Shown: positions 6,672 through 9,338 of the stretch, one piece after another
Layout: each line of letters begins with the position of its first letter
Position numbering within the stretch: position 1 is the stretch's first letter
The notes under the pieces: model-generated
What the model was told of the DNA's origin: nothing
Database searches by the model: none
The model's input: the letters and a program-made list of their open reading frames with translations, nothing else
Assembly (NCBI GenBank): GCA_041493205.1
Contig: JBGPYM010000115.1
Span: 1-9,338, forward strand
Reading direction: 5' to 3'
Origin: JBGPYM01 sp041493205
GTDB lineage: Bacteria; Bacteroidota; Ignavibacteria; UBA10030; UBA6906
DNA: 9,338 nucleotides
Program-made: the position numbers and the translations under genes

Positions 6672-8063
6672 ATGAAAAAGGAGCGGGAAGAAATCAAGTA
6701 TCACGACAGCATTCTTGACGCCATCGGCAACACGCCGCTCGTCCGGCTCAACAGGGTGACGGCCGGGTTCAAAGGGCTCATCCTTGCGAAAGTCGAGTTT
6801 ATGAACCCGGGCGGCTCGGTGAAGGACCGGATCGGCGTACGGATCATCGAAGAGGCAGAACAGAGCGGCCGGTTGAAACCGGGGGGCACCATCGTCGAAT
6901 CGACTTCGGGGAACACCGGGATGGGTCTGGCGCTCGTCGCTGCGGTCAAAGGTTACAAGACGGTCTTTACGATGCCCGACAAGATGAGCATGGAGAAGAT
7001 CCGGCTCCTCCGTGCCTTCGGCGCCGAAGTGATCATCACACCGACGGCAGTCGCGCATGATTCACCCGAAAGCTACACCGAAGTGGCCAAGAAGATCGCC
7101 CGCGAAACGCCCAATTCCATTCTTGCCGACCAGTATTACAATCCGCGCAACCCCGATTCTCACTACCTCACCACCGGCCCTGAACTCTGGGAACAGACCG
7201 GCGGGAGAATCAACTATTTTGTCTGCGGCATCGGCACCGGCGGCACGATCACCGGGACCGGGAAATATCTGAAAGAGAAGAACTCCGGGATCAAGGTCAT
7301 CGGCATCGATCCGAAGGGTTCGGTGCTGCGGGAGTATTATTACACGAAAACAATGACCCCGATGCCGAAAACGTACAAAGTGGAAGGCATCGGCCAGGAT
7401 TACATTCCCGGCGTGCTCGATTTCAGCGTCATCGACGAAGTGATCGAGGCGGATGACCGGGAGTCGTTCCTGATGGGGCGGCGGCTGACGCGCGAAGAGG
7501 GGCTTCTCGTCGGCGGCTCCTGCGGCACGGCAGTGGCAGGAATGCTGAAGATCGCGCACCGGTTCAAGGAGGGCGATGTGATCGTCGTGCTCCTTCCCGA
7601 TTCAGGCGAACGGTACCTCACGAAAATGTACAACGACGACTGGATGCGGCAGCACGGGTTCCTCACGCCGGAGCGGATCACGGTCGGGTATGTCCTCGAC
7701 GCAAAGGCGAAGCATCCCCGCGGCGTGATCTCGATCGACCCGCAGGCGACCGTGAAGAAGGCGCTGGAACTCCTGAAGAAGCACGACATCTCCCAGATCC
7801 CCGTCCTGCAGGACGGCAAGCCGGTCGGATCGGTGAACGATCATGAACTGATGGGCAACGTGATGTCGAAGCCCGAGCTCATCAACGCCTCCGTGTCTTC
7901 CATCATGGGCGCGAGCTTTCCGGTCGTGCGCATCGACGCATCGCTCGAGGAGGTGCTCCACCTGATGCGGCGCAAAGACAATTATGCAGTGCTTGTGGAG
8001 GAAAACGGCCGGATCGACGGCATCCTCAACAGGTACGACGTCATTGAATACATGGGGAGGTAG
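6672..8063 (+). CDS. cbs: Cystathionine beta-synthase with C-terminal Bateman (two CBS domains) module
   Basis: PLP fold-type II enzyme (463 residues, cytoplasmic) that condenses serine, or possibly O-acetylserine, with homocysteine to cystathionine. The catalytic domain (about 8-325) shows GNTPLVRL (19-26), the PLP lysine Lys51 in GGSVKDR, the substrate loop STSGNTG (77-83), the phosphate-binding GIGTGGT (186-192) and LPDSGERYLTK (308-318) with Ser311 near the cofactor ring nitrogen. EGIGQDYIPGVLD (238-250) closely matches the EGIGYDFIP signature of true cystathionine beta-synthases rather than CysK. Two CBS domains follow (about 338-398 and 404-463); such pairs bind adenosyl ligands and adjust activity. 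No haem-binding N-terminal extension is present, unlike the animal enzyme. The ATG has GGGG-rich AGGAAGAAGGGG just upstream. The gene is 27 bp after larB and 5 bp before the gamma-lyase gene. Confidence 0.94.
   Translation: MKKEREEIKYHDSILDAIGNTPLVRLNRVTAGFKGLILAKVEFMNPGGSVKDRIGVRIIEEAEQSGRLKPGGTIVESTSGNTGMGLALVAAVKGYKTVFTMPDKMSMEKIRLLRAFGAEVIITPTAVAHDSPESYTEVAKKIARETPNSILADQYYNPRNPDSHYLTTGPELWEQTGGRINYFVCGIGTGGTITGTGKYLKEKNSGIKVIGIDPKGSVLREYYYTKTMTPMPKTYKVEGIGQDYIPGVLDFSVIDEVIEADDRESFLMGRRLTREEGLLVGGSCGTAVAGMLKIAHRFKEGDVIVVLLPDSGERYLTKMYNDDWMRQHGFLTPERITVGYVLDAKAKHPRGVISIDPQATVKKALELLKKHDISQIPVLQDGKPVGSVNDHELMGNVMSKPELINASVSSIMGASFPVVRIDASLEEVLHLMRRKDNYAVLVEENGRIDGILNRYDVIEYMGR
8054..8060 (+). 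promoter_or_regulatory. Shine-Dalgarno of cgl inside the end of cbs
   Basis: GGGGAGG spans the final Met-Gly-Arg codons of cbs and lies 8 bases before the cgl ATG. It supports the chosen start and tight co-expression of the two transsulfuration enzymes. Confidence 0.75.
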
Positions 8064-8068
8064 GCACG

Positions 8069-9214
8069 ATGGGATTTGCAACAAAAGCGATTCACGCAGG
8101 GCAGGTGCCCGATCCGACGACGGGCGCCATCATGACCCCGGTGTATCTCACCTCCACCTACGTCCAGGAAGAGCTCGGGAAGAACAAGGGGTACGAGTAT
8201 TCACGCGTCTCGAACCCGACCCGCACCCCGCTCGAGCAGAACATTGCCGCGCTGGAGGGGGGCAAGGACGGGCTCGCGTTCGGGTCCGGCACCGCAGCCG
8301 TGGATGCGATCCTCCACCTGCTCTCCCCGGGGGATCACGTCATCATATCGCGGAACGTGTATGGGGGAACCTACCGGATCGCGAAAATGATCTGGGAGCA
8401 GTTCGGACTCCGCTTTTCATTTGTCGACACCACGAAGATCGAATGCATCGAGGCCGCTGTCATCCCCGCGACCCGGATGCTCTTTATCGAAACCCCGACC
8501 AATCCCACGATCGAAATCAGCGATCTCGCCGCCTGTGCCGCCGTCGCAAGGAAGCGTGGACTCCTGAGCGTCGCCGACAACACATTCGCCACCCCCTATC
8601 TTCAGCAGCCCCTCGCGTTCGGCATCGACGTGGTGGTCCACAGCCTGACGAAGTATCTGAACGGCCACAGCGACATGCTGGGCGGCCTGGTGGTCACGAG
8701 CGACCCGAAGGTCACCGAGCGCCTCCGGTTCATGCAAAAGGCGGTCGGGGGGATCCTGAGCCCGTTCGACGCCTGGCTCTGCCTCCGGGGGACGAAGACC
8801 CTGGCGGTCCGGATGAAGCAGCACTGCGAAAACGCCATGCAGGTGGCCCGCTGGCTCAAGACACAGACGGGGGTTGCAAAGGTCTATTACCCGGGGCTGG
8901 AGGATCACCCCGGGCATGCCCTGGCGCAACGGCAGATGCGGGGATTCGGCGGGATGATCTCGTTCGAGCTGGGGAGCCTGAGCGCGGCGGCGGCATTCCT
9001 TAAGCGGGTCCGCCTCTGCGCCCTGGCGGAGAGTTTAGGGGGAGTTGAGACCATCATCACGCATCCGGCATCGATGACGCACGCGGCCATCCCGGCTGAG
9101 GAGCGCGCCTCGATAGGCGTGACGGACGGGCTGGTCAGGATCTCGGTCGGGATCGAAGACGTCGAGGACATCATCGAGGACCTTCACCGGGCGCTGACGG
9201 GGGGCGCCGTCTAG
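8069..9214 (+). CDS. cgl: Cystathionine gamma-lyase-type Cys/Met metabolism PLP enzyme
   Basis: PLP fold-type I enzyme (381 residues, cytoplasmic) of the Cys/Met-metabolism family. Visible landmarks: the N-terminus FATKAIHAGQ (3-12), YSRVSNPTR (44-52) that reaches into the neighbouring active site, FGSGTAA (71-77), NVYGGTYR (96-103), Asp170 in VADNTFATPYLQ pairing with the cofactor ring, the PLP lysine Lys195 in HSLTKYLNGHSD, ESLGGVE (321-327) and VRISVGIED (356-364) with the substrate-carboxylate Arg357. Its position directly behind cystathionine beta-synthase indicates cleavage of cystathionine to cysteine, 2-oxobutyrate and ammonia, completing reverse transsulfuration; side reactions of such enzymes release H2S. 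Cystathionine gamma-synthase or methionine gamma-lyase cannot be fully excluded from motifs. The start is 5 bp after the cbs stop, with GGGGAGG (8054-8060) inside the last cbs codons as ribosome binding site, so the two are probably coupled. Confidence 0.9.
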   Translation: MGFATKAIHAGQVPDPTTGAIMTPVYLTSTYVQEELGKNKGYEYSRVSNPTRTPLEQNIAALEGGKDGLAFGSGTAAVDAILHLLSPGDHVIISRNVYGGTYRIAKMIWEQFGLRFSFVDTTKIECIEAAVIPATRMLFIETPTNPTIEISDLAACAAVARKRGLLSVADNTFATPYLQQPLAFGIDVVVHSLTKYLNGHSDMLGGLVVTSDPKVTERLRFMQKAVGGILSPFDAWLCLRGTKTLAVRMKQHCENAMQVARWLKTQTGVAKVYYPGLEDHPGHALAQRQMRGFGGMISFELGSLSAAAAFLKRVRLCALAESLGGVETIITHPASMTHAAIPAEERASIGVTDGLVRISVGIEDVEDIIEDLHRALTGGAV

Positions 9215-9226
9215 CGGCTTCCTGTA

Positions 9227-9257
9227 TTGAATTCAACGACCTTTTTATCTATCTTGG
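9227..9257 (+). promoter_or_regulatory. Promoter candidate for the gene at the right edge, with palindrome
   Basis: TTGAAT (9227-9232), a 17-base spacer and TATCTT (9250-9255); in Bacteroidetes style TTG, 20 bases, TATCTTGG, one mismatch to TAnnTTTG. TTGAATTCAA (9227-9236) is a perfect 10-bp palindrome over the -35 box and could be chance or an operator. Transcription would begin near 9262, about 50 bases before the ATG at 9314. Its presence suggests a new transcription unit after cgl; no clear rho-independent terminator is visible between them. Confidence 0.45.
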
Positions 9258-9313
9258 CCGGTACAGTCCACACTTCCTTTCCTGCTCATTCCTGACTTCT
9301 CGTCCGCTGAACG

Positions 9314-9338
9314 ATGAAAGCGGTCATCATGGCTGGTG
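9314..9338 (+). CDS. Probable sugar-nucleotidyltransferase, first eight codons only
   Basis: The window ends in an open frame reading MKAVIMAG. This is the usual opening of sugar-1-phosphate nucleotidyltransferases (mannose-1-phosphate guanylyltransferase, glucose-1-phosphate thymidylyl- or uridylyltransferase types), where it continues into the GGxGTRL nucleotide-binding loop. The loop itself lies outside the window, so the call rests on eight residues. No good Shine-Dalgarno precedes the ATG. The promoter candidate upstream, with its spacing, supports a gene start here. Confidence 0.5.

Noticed and set aside
6672..8063. Alternative reading of cbs as cysteine synthase CysK
   Set aside because: The EGIGQDYIP signature, the C-terminal CBS-domain pair and the gamma-lyase neighbour fit cystathionine beta-synthase better.
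7984..9003. Plus-strand open frame of 339 codons overlapping the end of cbs and most of cgl
   Set aside because: It is an out-of-frame reading of cgl, rich in Arg/Gly/Pro with no domain; cgl carries all family residues in the true frame.

Overview
The window is a gene-dense chromosomal segment of core and amino-acid metabolism. There are no mobile elements, CRISPR arrays, RNA genes or obvious horizontal cargo. The DNA is fairly GC-rich. Several signs suggest a bacterium of the Bacteroidota/Ignavibacteria (FCB) neighbourhood: the three best promoter candidates all read as TTG, 20 bases, then a TAnnTTTG-like box (the Bacteroidetes-type sigma-A pattern), and some genes lack a clear Shine-Dalgarno while others have one. 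This assignment is an inference from motif style, not a phylogenetic placement.

Left arm (1-5734, all minus strand). Five genes run leftward from a promoter near 5790 and look like one transcription unit: plsY-family acyltransferase, HtrA/Deg serine protease, purB (adenylosuccinate lyase), an aldehyde dehydrogenase, and L-lysine 6-transaminase (lat), which runs off the left edge. The first three overlap (14 bp, then 4 bp). purB and the dehydrogenase are 9 bp apart, and lat follows after 143 bp. The last two genes together would convert lysine to 2-aminoadipate: transamination to aminoadipate semialdehyde, then oxidation.

Centre (5735-5891). A 157-bp divergent intergenic region carries two back-to-back promoter candidates, one for each arm, with only 12 bp between their -35 boxes.

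Right arm (5892-9214, plus strand). larB (first enzyme of the nickel-pincer nucleotide cofactor pathway), a cystathionine beta-synthase with a C-terminal Bateman module, and a cystathionine gamma-lyase-type enzyme are closely spaced and probably co-transcribed. The last two form a reverse transsulfuration pathway (homocysteine plus serine to cystathionine to cysteine). No other lar gene is visible here.

Right edge (9215-9338). A short intergenic region holds a third promoter candidate with a 10-bp palindrome at its -35 box. It is followed by the first eight codons of what looks like a sugar-nucleotidyltransferase.

I see no wholly undescribed system. The points most worth a second look are the lysine-to-aminoadipate pair inside a housekeeping operon, a strongly basic N-terminal extension on lat, a PlsY homologue that departs from all three family motifs, and larB joined to transsulfuration genes.
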